DNA of 64,000 bases, from NCBI RefSeq assembly GCF_036014115.1, contig NZ_CP107913.1, positions 2,607,001-2,671,000 on the forward strand, given 5' to 3'. The notes below the pieces were generated by a model, which saw only the letters and a list, made by a program, of their open reading frames with translations, did not search any database and was not told the origin of the DNA. The DNA comes from Streptomyces sp. NBC_00448. Lineage in GTDB: Bacteria; Actinomycetota; Actinomycetes; Streptomycetales; Streptomycetaceae. Shown piece after piece: positions 45,973 through 54,643 of this stretch (the stretch's first letter is position 1; each line of letters starts with the position of its first letter). The translations under genes and the position numbers were made by a program.

Positions 45973-46842
45973 ATGGGTGCGCGGGGGCCGGCTGTGGTGA
46001 TCGTTCGCGCTTGTGTGCGTGGAGGTCGAGGGGGGAGCCCCACCGCGGTGGTGGACGACGTGGCGTTGACCGATGAGGAGCGCCGGCGTGTGGCGGTGAC
46101 GGCGGGGACGTCGCATGCCGTCTTCGTCTCGGTGGACGACGGTCGGCAGGGTGTGCCCCGGGTGTCGCTGCGCTTCTTCACCGCCGAGGGGGAACTGCCC
46201 GCTTGCGGCCATGGAACGGTTGCGGCGTTGGCGTTCCTCGCCGAACGCGCCGGGGGCGCGGAGTACCTGGCCACGCTTCGTACGGCGGGGCGGGTCTTCT
46301 CCGGCTGGTGTCTACGGGAGAAGGCGCAGTTCAGGGCGGCGTTCGAGCCCGGCCCTGTGGACCTGCGCGAGGCCACGCCCGTCGAGCGCGAACTCGTCCT
46401 GCCCGCGCTCGGGGTCACCGCGGACTCGCTCGCGCCGGGTATCCGCGTAGCCTCGGTGGGACGGCCTCGGTTGCTGGTACCCGTCACCACGCGGTCGGCT
46501 CTCGCGGCGCTCGACCCGGACCTCGCACGGCTCAGGGCCGGCTGTGACCGTCTCGGTTTGCTGGGCTGCTACGTCTATTCCGTGCCGACCCCCAACGGCC
46601 GCGTCGCCGCCCGCATGTTCGCCCCGTCGATCGGCGTGGCGGAGGACATCGCCAACGCCAACAGCACCGCCTGCCTGGCCGCCGACCTGGCCGGTCGGGG
46701 CATCACCGACATCGCCGTGGACATGGGCGACTCGCTCGGCAGCCCCTCCACGATCACGGCCACCACGGAGCAGGGCCCCTCGGGCCCGCTGGTACGCGTG
46801 GGCGGTGCCGCGGAGATCACCGAGACGGTCCCTATGCCGTAG
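45973..46842 (+). CDS. PhzF-family isomerase-like protein lacking the usual catalytic Glu
   Basis: A 289-residue protein of the two-lobed PhzF/diaminopimelate epimerase fold. Family marks are RFFTAEGELPACGHGTVAA and the phosphate-type loop VAEDIANANSTACLAADL. Where most members have Ser-Glu-Thr (the catalytic acid/base), this one has Ser-His-Ala (AGTSHAVFVS), so the usual isomerase mechanism may not apply. GGAGGAGAGTTG precedes the ATG. No phenazine or secondary metabolite genes are around. Substrate unknown. Confidence 0.82.
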   Translation: MGARGPAVVIVRACVRGGRGGSPTAVVDDVALTDEERRRVAVTAGTSHAVFVSVDDGRQGVPRVSLRFFTAEGELPACGHGTVAALAFLAERAGGAEYLATLRTAGRVFSGWCLREKAQFRAAFEPGPVDLREATPVERELVLPALGVTADSLAPGIRVASVGRPRLLVPVTTRSALAALDPDLARLRAGCDRLGLLGCYVYSVPTPNGRVAARMFAPSIGVAEDIANANSTACLAADLAGRGITDIAVDMGDSLGSPSTITATTEQGPSGPLVRVGGAAEITETVPMP

Positions 46843-46988
46843 TCGGGCGGGGAATCCTCGCGTACGACGGCGCCCCGTCACCGAGTGGGATGCCGGGCCA
46901 CCGCACGACCGACAGGGGTCTCTCCGAAAGTCGTCGGCTTCGCGTGCGAACTGGTGCGCAAGCCGGATGCTCGGGTCGGGGGCGGTGG

Positions 46989-47393
46989 TCAGGGGATCGC
47001 GATGAGTTCGGCCTCGAAGCCGTCGTCGTTCTCCAGGTAGGCGGCGTACTGGTCCGGGCCGCCGGCGTGGGGGTGGCGGTCGGGGAACATCAGGCGCCAG
47101 CCGTGGTGGCGGGACTCGGCGGCCAGCGCCTCGACGGTGGGCGGGTCGGCGACGTGGAACGCCAGGTGGTTCAGGCCGGGACGGCAGCGGTCGTGGGCGG
47201 CTGCGGTGAGGTCCGGGGACTGCTCGATGACGAGGTAGGTCGTACCGAGCTGCCAGCTTCGTCCCCGGTCCCAGTGCTGGAAGGGCGTGTGGCCGAGGGC
47301 TTCGAGCAGCCAGCCGAACGACGCGATCGCACGGTCGAGGTCGGGGACCCAGAGTTCGACGTGGTGGAGCGCGCCGGGAGTCGGGGCGGTCAT
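46989..47393 (-). CDS. VOC-superfamily protein (glyoxalase/dioxygenase fold)
   Basis: A 134-residue single-domain protein. It starts with HHVELWVPDLDRAIASFGW and has the two beta-alpha-beta-beta-beta halves of the vicinal oxygen chelate fold. Metal-type residues are His (HHVELWV), Glu (LVIEQ), His (LNHLAFHVAD) and Glu (EAELIAIP). A metal enzyme or an antibiotic-binding protein (bleomycin-resistance type) are both possible. It lies downstream of the SDR gene on the same strand. Confidence 0.85.
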   Translation of the reverse strand: MTAPTPGALHHVELWVPDLDRAIASFGWLLEALGHTPFQHWDRGRSWQLGTTYLVIEQSPDLTAAAHDRCRPGLNHLAFHVADPPTVEALAAESRHHGWRLMFPDRHPHAGGPDQYAAYLENDDGFEAELIAIP

Positions 47394-47430
47394 GGCGCGG
47401 CCGACCGGTCGGGCATCGCGGTGGTCCCGC

Positions 47431-47478
47431 GGTCGTGGTCGTGGCGTCGGTCGTGGTCGTGGCGTCGGTCGTGGTGGC
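47431..47478. repeat. 18-bp tandem repeat, 2.6 units
   Basis: GGTCGTGGTCGTGGCGTC at 47431-47448 and 47449-47466, followed by a partial third unit. It lies in the 227-base gap between the VOC and SDR genes, with no reading frame of note. Confidence 0.9.
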
Positions 47479-47620
47479 GCACCGGCAAGTCACCTTCTTC
47501 GTCGGCGGGTTCGCCGATCCGGGCGGGCCGGGTTCGCGGGGCGGCCCGACCGGAGTGGCGATTGTACGGCGCCGGGGCTGGAGGGTGCGCCGGCGCGTCA
47601 GGCGAGGCGGACCGGGGGCG

Positions 47621-48556
47621 TCATGCGAAGTAGTGGCCCTCCTTGAGGTCGGCGATCAGGCCCGGGCGGGTCGGTTCCCACCCGAGCAGGTCGCGGGTGA
47701 GCCGCGCCGAGGCGGGGCCGTCGGTGCCCCAGAAACCGCCGAGCCAGCCGACGTACTCCCCGGCCCGCTCGGGCGGGACGGAGACCGCGGGGATGCCGAG
47801 GCGTTCGGCGAGGACTTCGGCGACCTCGCGGATCGGTACGCCCTCGTCGCCGACCGCGTGCAGCACCGACCCGGCCGGCGCGGACTCCAGCGCGAGGCGG
47901 AACAGGCGGGCGGCGTCGTCGCGGTGGACCGACGGCCAGCGGTTGGCGCCGTCGCCGACGTAGGCGGCCGCGCCCTTCTCGCGGGCGAAGCCGATCACGG
48001 TCGGGATGAACCCGTTGTCGCCGTTTCCGTGCGTGGCCGGGGGCAGCCGTACGACCGAGGAGCGTACGCCGCGGTCGGAGAGGGCGAGCGTGTAGTGGGC
48101 GTTGGCGATCCGCGCGTTGGCGCCGGCGATCGGGGCGCCCTGCTCCGCGGCGGGCGCGGCCGGCCCGTCGCGTTCGGTGGCGACGGCGCCGGGCGGGAGC
48201 CCGAGCACGCCGAGGATGCCGGAGGCGATGACGAACGGCTTGCCGGTGCCGGCCAGGGTCTCCCCGAAGGTCTCGATTACCGCGCGGTCGGCGCCGGTGG
48301 CCCCGGCGAAGTCGCCCGCGAAGGCGATGTCGTGCTTGAAGGCGAGGTGGACGACGCCGTCGGAGTCGGCGGCGGCACTGCGCAGGGTGTCGAGGTCGTC
48401 GAGCGAGCCGAGGCGGACCTCGGCGCCCGCGTCGCGCAGGGCGCGGGCCGAGTTGTCGGAACGGGCCAGCCCGGTGACCTTGTGGCCGGCGGCGATCAGG
48501 TCGGGAACGAGCCCGCGGCCGATCCAGCCCGATGCTCCGGTGACGAAGACGTGCAC
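47621..48556 (-). CDS. SDR-family NAD(P)-dependent reductase/epimerase
   Basis: An extended SDR of 311 residues. The NAD motif is VTGASGWIGRGL. The sequence around GANARIANAHYTLALSDRG has a Tyr but no clear Tyr-x-x-x-Lys, so it may be an atypical NmrA/DTDP-rhamnose-type member. HRDDAARLFRLALE is typical of nucleoside-sugar epimerase-like proteins. It is divergent from a TetR gene, with two operators between, so TetR repression is likely. Substrate unknown. Confidence 0.88.
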   Translation of the reverse strand: MHVFVTGASGWIGRGLVPDLIAAGHKVTGLARSDNSARALRDAGAEVRLGSLDDLDTLRSAAADSDGVVHLAFKHDIAFAGDFAGATGADRAVIETFGETLAGTGKPFVIASGILGVLGLPPGAVATERDGPAAPAAEQGAPIAGANARIANAHYTLALSDRGVRSSVVRLPPATHGNGDNGFIPTVIGFAREKGAAAYVGDGANRWPSVHRDDAARLFRLALESAPAGSVLHAVGDEGVPIREVAEVLAERLGIPAVSVPPERAGEYVGWLGGFWGTDGPASARLTRDLLGWEPTRPGLIADLKEGHYFA

Positions 48557-48583
48557 GGGGAACCTCCAGAGGGTCTTATTATT

Positions 48584-48629
48584 TGTACGGTCGTGCTAGA
48601 AATATTCTGTGTACAGTCGTACCAGAAAT
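48584..48629. promoter_or_regulatory. Duplicated TetR-type operator
   Basis: TGTACGGTCGTGCTAGAAAT (48584-48603) and TGTACAGTCGTACCAGAAAT (48610-48629) are direct copies with 3 differences, 26 bp apart. Each has a GTAC-N4-GTAC-like core palindrome. They fill the gap between SDR and TetR genes. Binding by the TetR protein encoded there is inferred. Confidence 0.72.
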
Positions 48630-48704
48630 GTCAAACCGAGGCCACGCCCGGCGGCGGAAGCGCCGGGGGCGGCGGGCCGTGTACGGGAGCAGCAGGAGGA
48701 AGCG

Positions 48705-49376
48705 ATGGCGGGGCGCCCGGTCGACCATCAGCGGCGGGCGGAGCTGCTCGACGCGGTGGTGGACTACACGGTCGAGCACGGGTTCTCCGAGCTGTCGTGG
48801 CGGCCGGTCGCCGCCGCGCTCGGCGTGTCGACCACGACCCTGGTGCACCGCTTCGGCACCAAGGAGCAGATGCTGGAGGCCATCCTCGGGCGGCTGCGGG
48901 AGCGCATCTTCGCGGCCACCAACGACACCCTCGGCGAGCAGCCCGACCTGGCGACGGCGGTGCGCGCGGTCTGGACCCGGACCTCGGACCCGCGGCAGGG
49001 GGCGGAGTTCAGGCTGTTCTTCGCCGTCTACGGGCGCGCGCTCCAGGCGCCGGAGCAGTTCGCGGAGTTCCTGGACCGGGTGGTCGCCGACTGGATGAAC
49101 GCGCTGTGCGAGACGCAGGGGCCCGGCACCGACCCGGTGACCGCGAAACGCACGGCCACGCTCGTGATCGCGACGATCCGCGGCCTGCTGCTCGACCTGC
49201 TCGCCACCGGCGACCGGGCCCGGGTCCAGGACGCGGCGGAGAGCTTCCTCGCCACCCTTGAACGGCGTGACGGGAACGCGCGGAACGACGCAGTGTGGGA
49301 CGGGACAGCGCGTGACGGGAGCGCGCGGGCCGGGGAAGCTCAGGCCGGGGAAGCGCGGGACGCGGAGGCATCATAG
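48705..49376 (+). CDS. TetR-family transcriptional regulator
   Basis: A 223-residue repressor-type protein. The helix-turn-helix is in residues 10-58 (AELLDAVVDYTVEHGFSELS; VAAALGVSTTTLVHRFGTKE). The all-helical ligand domain follows. The last 35 residues are an Ala/Arg/Asp/Gly-rich tail from a low-complexity run. GGAGGA precedes the ATG. The SDR gene is its likely main target. The fpg-like gene follows after 5 bases and may be co-transcribed. Confidence 0.9.
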   Translation: MAGRPVDHQRRAELLDAVVDYTVEHGFSELSWRPVAAALGVSTTTLVHRFGTKEQMLEAILGRLRERIFAATNDTLGEQPDLATAVRAVWTRTSDPRQGAEFRLFFAVYGRALQAPEQFAEFLDRVVADWMNALCETQGPGTDPVTAKRTATLVIATIRGLLLDLLATGDRARVQDAAESFLATLERRDGNARNDAVWDGTARDGSARAGEAQAGEARDAEAS

Positions 49377-49381
49377 GGGGT

Positions 49382-50248
49382 ATGCCTGAATTGCCCGAGG
49401 TCGAAGCGCTGCGCTGGTTTCTCGACGACCACCTGGTGGGGCGGACCGTCGAGCGGGTGTACCCGCTGGCGGTGAACGCCCTCAAGACGTACCGCCCGGG
49501 GGTCGCGGACCTGGAAGGGCGGGCGTTCGACGCGGTCGCGCGGCACGGCAAGTTCCTCGACCTGGCGGCCGGCGACCTGCACCTGGTGATGCACCTGGCG
49601 CGGGCGGGCTGGGTGCGCTGGAACGACAACCTGCCCGACGCGCCGCCCCGGCCCGGCAAGGGGCCGCTGGCGCTGCGGGTACGGCTCGCGGAGCCGGCCG
49701 GGACCGGCTTCGACGTGACGGAGTTCGGCACGCAGAAGCGGCTGGCGGTCTACGTGGTGCACGACCTGGCGGAGGTGCCGGGCGTGGCGCGGCTGGGGCC
49801 GGACCCGCTGGCGGCGGACTTCACCCCCGAGGCGTTCGCGCGGCTGCTGGCGGGCGAGCGGCGGCAGATCAAGGGGGTGCTGCGCGACCAGAGCGTGATC
49901 GCGGGGATCGGCAACGCCTACTCGGACGAGATCCTGCACGCGGCGAAGATGTCGCCGTACAAGCTCGCCGCGAAACTGTCGGGGCAGGAGGCGGCGCTGC
50001 TGTACGACATGATCGGCAGCACGCTGCGGGACGCGGTGGAGCGCTCGCGGGGGCTGCCGCTGCGGGATCTGAAGGCCGAGAAGAAGAGCGGGTTGCGGGT
50101 GCACGGGCGCAAGGGCGAGCCGTGCCCGGTGTGCGGGGACACCGTTCGCGAGGTGTCGTTCAGCGACTCGGCGCTCAATTACTGCCCGACCTGCCAGACC
50201 GGTGGGAAGCCGCTGGCGGACCGGCGGATGTCGCGACTGCTGAAGTAG
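49382..50248 (+). CDS. Fpg/Nei-family DNA glycosylase
   Basis: A 288-residue base-excision repair enzyme that removes oxidised bases and cuts the strand. It begins MPELPEVE (Pro2 nucleophile, Glu3), has the beta-sandwich Lys in ARHGKFLDL and the H2TH region GIGNAYSDEILHAAKMSP. It ends with a zinc finger, CPVCGD...YCPTCQTGG. It is the short Fpg-like form seen in actinobacteria; substrate range (8-oxoG versus pyrimidines) is not evident. It starts 5 bases after the TetR stop. Confidence 0.93.
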   Translation: MPELPEVEALRWFLDDHLVGRTVERVYPLAVNALKTYRPGVADLEGRAFDAVARHGKFLDLAAGDLHLVMHLARAGWVRWNDNLPDAPPRPGKGPLALRVRLAEPAGTGFDVTEFGTQKRLAVYVVHDLAEVPGVARLGPDPLAADFTPEAFARLLAGERRQIKGVLRDQSVIAGIGNAYSDEILHAAKMSPYKLAAKLSGQEAALLYDMIGSTLRDAVERSRGLPLRDLKAEKKSGLRVHGRKGEPCPVCGDTVREVSFSDSALNYCPTCQTGGKPLADRRMSRLLK

Positions 50249-50462
50249 CGCCCCGGCGACGCACAGGGTGAGCCGCGCCCGGGTCGGCCCGGGTTGCCTT
50301 GCGTACCCGTGCGGCCCGATGGGGGCACCCGCCGCGGTGGGCTGCCGGTACCGGGTGGCGGGACCGGATGTCGGTGCGTGGGGCGTTGACCGTATGGTTT
50401 TCCAGCAGTGAGGCGGGACGGTGACGTGCCCGCGGGCAAGCGAGCGGCTGGAGGCCGGCGCG

Positions 50463-51611
50463 ATGGGTGACGTGGACGCGGCGCCGATACGGTTCGGCAT
50501 TGTCGGTAGCGGTTGGCGGTCGGAGTTCTTCGTACGGCTCGCCCGGGCACTGCCCGAGCGGCTCGCGGTGGCCGGGGTGGTGACCCGCTCGGCGGAACGG
50601 GCCGAGCAGGTCCGCACGGCATGGGGCGTGCCCGCCTACCGTACGGTCGACGAACTGCTCGCGGCCGAACCGGAGTTCGTGATCCCGTCGGTGCCTTGGG
50701 ACGTGACTCCCGGAGCGGTGCGGGACCTGGTGGAGCAGGGCGTGCCGGTGCTGGCCGAGACGCCGCCGGCGCCGGACGCGGCGGGGCTCCGGGAGTTGTG
50801 GAGCGCGGTGGGCGGCGCCCGCCGCGCCGCTACCGGCGGGGACGGGGACTCGGCTTCGGCCGCGGACGGCGGCGCGCTGGTGCAGGTCGCCGAGCAGTAC
50901 GTGCTGATGCCCGGGCACGCGGCCCGGATCGCCCTCGTCCGCGACGGGGTGATCGGCGCGGCCACCTCGGTCCAGCTCTCCTCCACGCACATGTACCACG
51001 CGATGTCCCTGATCCGGCACACCCTCGGCGTCGGCTTCGGGCCGGCGACGGTGACCGCGCGCGCCTTCACCGCACCGCTGGCCGACCCGCTCTCCCCCAA
51101 GGGCTGGTCGGACGACCTGACGCCCAAAGACGCGACGACCACCCTCGCCCTGATCGACTTCGGCGCCGGCCGCACCGGCCTGTACGACTTCACCGACAAC
51201 CAGTGGTGGAACCCGCTGCGCGCCCGCCGGGTCGTCGTCCGCGGCTCGCTCGGCGAGATCGTGGACGACAGCGTGGTGCGGATGGCCGACCCGCGGACCC
51301 CGGTGGAGTCCGCGCTGGTCCGCCGCCGCACCGGCACCGACCTCAACCTCGAGGGCGCCGAGGTGCACCACATCTCCTTCGACGGCCGCGTGGTGTGGCG
51401 CAACGACTACGTCGGCGCGAGCCTGTCCGAGGACGACCTCGCGGTGGTGGACCTGCTGTGCCGGACCGGCGCCTGGGTGCGCGGCGAGGGGCCCGAGCCC
51501 TACCCGCTGGCCGAGGGCTGCCAGGACCACCTGCTCGCCTTGGCCGTCGAGGAGTCCGCGCGCACAGGGGCGCCGGTGACCACCGCGGAGGAGGCGTGGG
51601 CCACCGCCTGA
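50463..51611 (+). CDS. Gfo/Idh/MocA-family oxidoreductase
   Basis: A 382-residue NAD(P)-dependent oxidoreductase. The Rossmann N-terminal domain begins IRFGIVGSGWRSEFFVRLA, with VLAETPPAPDAA in the usual place of the EKP motif; the Lys is missing (ETP), so dehydrogenase activity may be altered. The C-terminal alpha/beta domain includes STHMYHAMSLIRHTLG and WNPLRARRVVVRGSLGEI. No sugar operon is near. Substrate unknown. Confidence 0.86.
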   Translation: MGDVDAAPIRFGIVGSGWRSEFFVRLARALPERLAVAGVVTRSAERAEQVRTAWGVPAYRTVDELLAAEPEFVIPSVPWDVTPGAVRDLVEQGVPVLAETPPAPDAAGLRELWSAVGGARRAATGGDGDSASAADGGALVQVAEQYVLMPGHAARIALVRDGVIGAATSVQLSSTHMYHAMSLIRHTLGVGFGPATVTARAFTAPLADPLSPKGWSDDLTPKDATTTLALIDFGAGRTGLYDFTDNQWWNPLRARRVVVRGSLGEIVDDSVVRMADPRTPVESALVRRRTGTDLNLEGAEVHHISFDGRVVWRNDYVGASLSEDDLAVVDLLCRTGAWVRGEGPEPYPLAEGCQDHLLALAVEESARTGAPVTTAEEAWATA

Positions 51612-51811
51612 TGGTGGGGCCGGCCGGGCTCGGTGGGCTCGGCTGCTCGGTGTGGCGGTCGGCTCGGGCGGGCGCCGGTCGGGCCGGTCTTCGCACCGAG
51701 CCGGTCGGACAGGCGGGCCTGCGGACCGGGGACATGGCGAGCCGCTGTGCGGGCCCGCACCCGTGCCTCCGGAAACTGCCGTGCCCCGCGGCCGAGTTCG
51801 GAACCAAGGAG

Positions 51812-54490
51812 TCATGAGCTGCCCAGGGCGAAGTGCACGCTGGTGGTGACGTCGCCACCCGGGGTGGGGTCGCACTCGTCCACCGAACCGGCACACGGAC
51901 CGGTCCAGGTGTCCGGCTGATACGGCTCGCTCACGGTGCCGCCGGCCCCGGACGATCCGCCGGACGCACCGGAACCCCCGGACGTGCTCGAATCGCCCGC
52001 GTCGCCCGCGCCGCCTATGCTCCCCGCCGTGCTCGAACTGCCGCTACCGCTCGCGCCGGCTGTGCCGCCGCTGTCCCCGGCGGCGCCGGAGCTGTCGGCG
52101 CCCGCGAAGTCGCCGTGGGCTTTGAGGGAGAGCGGGGCCTTCGCGTCGAAGTAGCGGACCGTGCAGGGCGTGGGCTGGTCGCACTTGGTGGTGGTTCCGT
52201 CGGCGGCGATGTCGACGTAACCGTGTCGCCGGCCGCCCGTGTCCGGGGTGACGGTCACCTTGACCGTGGCGAAGGCGCGGCCGGTGAGACGGGCGGTGCT
52301 CCTGCCGTCCTTGCCGTAGCTGACCGTGAGGGTGTCGGCGCGCCTGCCGAGCGCGGTGGGCGCGAACCGCACGCTCACGCTGCAACTGGTGCCCGCCGCC
52401 AGCCCTTTGGCCGGTGCCGGACCACCGCCCGCCTCGTCGTCGAGGAACCCGGGCGACATGCCCTCGCCGGTGTGGCACGAGCCCGTGGTGATGGCGAAGT
52501 CGGAGGGGGCGGACAGGCTGATCGCGTCCAGCGGGACCGGGCTGCCGTTCGGGTTGGTGATGGTCAGCTTGGCGACCGGGGCGGCGCCGGCCGAACCCGC
52601 GTGCACGTCGCCGTAGTCTCCCGTGCCCTTGATCGTGAGGGGTTTCAGTGCGGCGCCCGGGTCGGCCGGGTCGTCGGACCCGGTGGGGAGGGTGCCGCCG
52701 GGGGCGCCCTGGTCCTTGGTGCCGCCGTCGATCCGGTGGGCGCTGGGCAGGCCGCCCGACGCCGCCGAGCCGCCCTTGGCCCCGGCCGCCGAGGCGTTGT
52801 GGTGCCAGCCCGAGCCGCCCGCTCCGCCCAGCGCGTCCCTCCCGACGGCGCCGACCGCGACCGCCACACCGGCCGCGAGGACCACGGTCGCCGCGCCCAT
52901 TCCCACGAGTGCTCTGCGCCGCCGACGTGCCCGGGCCCGCGCCCGGCGGCTCGCCGCACGGCCCATGCCCGCCAGCCGACCGCCGAGAGAGGCCCGCGGG
53001 ACGCCCGCGCCGCCCGCACCTCGCCAGTCGCCGCAATCGTCCGCGACGAGCGCGAGGTTGGCCCGGGTCTCCTCCGCCGCGCTGCCGTCCGCGGCCCTCG
53101 CGTAGCGGGTGCGCAGCTCCAACGCGTGGGCCAGCGCGTCCCTGGCCGCATCCGGACGGCCTTCCAGGAGATGGAGTGTGCCCTCCTGGTGGGCGAAGTG
53201 GGCCTCCGCCACGGCGTCCGGCAGTTCGAGGGCCGCGATGCGCCCGATCTCCAACGTCCGCTGCCAGGACCTCCAGTGCCCCTGGATACACAGCACCGGC
53301 TCCACGATCGCGGCGAGCGCGATCACCGTGTCCCATTCGCGGCGGCCGGCCGCCGTGTCCAGCAAGGGCACCGCCGCGTCCGCTGCCTGCCTCGCCTCGG
53401 CGCCGCACGGGTCGCGCGCCTCGATCCAGTTGCCGAGGGCCCGCAGCGAGACGCCGAAGTCGAGGTGGCGGTGGAGCAGTCGCAGGTAGGGCTCGGGGAG
53501 CCCGGTCGGCAGGCCGAAGCGGTCACCGCGCTTCTCGGCGAGCCCCCGCGCGCACAGGCGGTCGAACCGCTCGGCGCCGGCCGGCACTTCCGCCATCGCC
53601 GCGACCAGTCGGGCGGGCAGGTGAGCGCCGCCGAGCAGTGCGAGCACGGCCAACGCGCGCTTGGACTCCGGGTCGAGCGCGGCGATCGCCAACTCGTCGA
53701 GCACTCCCGGGTCCAGCTCGACCTCTTGCGCCAACTCGGCGAAGCGGCGGCCTTCGTGCCGCACCAGCGCGGCGGCCTGGCGCAATGCGAGCGGTCTGCC
53801 GCCGACCACGGCCACCAGTCGTCGCGCGTGCGGCAGTTCGGACTCGGCGACGATCCGGTCGAGGTCGCGGGAGAGCAAGGTCATCGCGTCCGCAGAGGTG
53901 AGGCCGGGCAGCGGGTGGGACACCCCGAGCCGCCCGATTCCCGGGCGGACCGCGCCCATCAGCACCGCGCACCCGCGTAACGCGTCCCGCAGATCGGCGA
54001 GCTGCAACGGGCCGTATCCCACGTCATCCAGCGCGACCACGGCGACGACCTGCTCGAGGGCGCGCCGGCACTCGTCCGTGGTCAACCGGGGTGCTCCCGG
54101 CGGGTACTCGTAGAATTCGCGGACCATGTCCTGGAGGAAATCCTCAAGATCGGCGGCACCGACGCGGATGTATGCATCCGGCGCGACGGCGCGCAGCAGA
54201 GAGGTCTTTCCCGAGCCGCATTTCGCGGTGAATTCGACCATGCGGCGCGATCGCACGGCGCTGCGCATCAGCCCCAATTGCTCTTCCCGCCCCACCAGTG
54301 TGCCCACCGCGCCCGTGTGCGGATGGTTCGCCCGCCGCCGCGGCACGCGCTGAGCCGGGCCGGCTTCGCCCTCACCGCCGCCTCGGCCCCCGCCTCGCCG
54401 ACCGCCTTCGGGCGCGGCGCGCTCCACTCTCACACCGTGGCCGCGGCCGCCGACCACCACGCGGAACTCTCCGAAAACGAACCCGTCCAT
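51812..54490 (-). CDS. Transmembrane STAND-type NTPase with extracytoplasmic choice-of-anchor D domain
   Basis: An 892-residue protein with a likely inside-to-outside layout. Residues 60-110: Walker A KCGSGKTS (about 90-97). About 150-160: Walker B VVALDDVGY. About 235: GGRPLAL, the GxP-type motif of STAND/NB-ARC proteins. About 270-330: winged-helix-like; 385-490: TPR-like helices. A basic run (RRARARARRRRR) precedes one membrane segment (about 528-550). Outside: a choice-of-anchor D/HYDIN-like beta domain (about 610-740: LTITNPNGSPVPLDAISLSA; CSVSVRFAPTALGRRADTL), a second beta region and a Ser/Gly-rich tail with Cys residues. Codon 171 (53978-53980) is TTA. It lies 153 bases after a response regulator gene on the same strand. 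Function unknown; a receptor that gates the NTPase is inferred. Confidence 0.8.
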   Translation of the reverse strand: MDGFVFGEFRVVVGGRGHGVRVERAAPEGGRRGGGRGGGEGEAGPAQRVPRRRANHPHTGAVGTLVGREEQLGLMRSAVRSRRMVEFTAKCGSGKTSLLRAVAPDAYIRVGAADLEDFLQDMVREFYEYPPGAPRLTTDECRRALEQVVAVVALDDVGYGPLQLADLRDALRGCAVLMGAVRPGIGRLGVSHPLPGLTSADAMTLLSRDLDRIVAESELPHARRLVAVVGGRPLALRQAAALVRHEGRRFAELAQEVELDPGVLDELAIAALDPESKRALAVLALLGGAHLPARLVAAMAEVPAGAERFDRLCARGLAEKRGDRFGLPTGLPEPYLRLLHRHLDFGVSLRALGNWIEARDPCGAEARQAADAAVPLLDTAAGRREWDTVIALAAIVEPVLCIQGHWRSWQRTLEIGRIAALELPDAVAEAHFAHQEGTLHLLEGRPDAARDALAHALELRTRYARAADGSAAEETRANLALVADDCGDWRGAGGAGVPRASLGGRLAGMGRAASRRARARARRRRRALVGMGAATVVLAAGVAVAVGAVGRDALGGAGGSGWHHNASAAGAKGGSAASGGLPSAHRIDGGTKDQGAPGGTLPTGSDDPADPGAALKPLTIKGTGDYGDVHAGSAGAAPVAKLTITNPNGSPVPLDAISLSAPSDFAITTGSCHTGEGMSPGFLDDEAGGGPAPAKGLAAGTSCSVSVRFAPTALGRRADTLTVSYGKDGRSTARLTGRAFATVKVTVTPDTGGRRHGYVDIAADGTTTKCDQPTPCTVRYFDAKAPLSLKAHGDFAGADSSGAAGDSGGTAGASGSGSSSTAGSIGGAGDAGDSSTSGGSGASGGSSGAGGTVSEPYQPDTWTGPCAGSVDECDPTPGGDVTTSVHFALGSS

Positions 54491-54612
54491 TTCTACCCCC
54501 GGCACCCCTGGTATCCCCCGTCATCCCCGGCTTCCCGGACGGGAATGAACGCGGCGCTCCCTGCACCACGCGAGAACCACGTTACGGGCTGCGTCCACCT
54601 CCGTGCGCAAAG

Positions 54613-54621
54613 TTATCCACA
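54613..54621 (+). other. Single TTATCCACA, DnaA-box-like
   Basis: A perfect E. coli-type DnaA box in the gap between the response regulator and the STAND gene. One copy only, away from the expected origin, so it may be by chance or regulatory. Confidence 0.25.
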
Positions 54622-54643
54622 GCCCGCACGAGAAGTCCGATAT

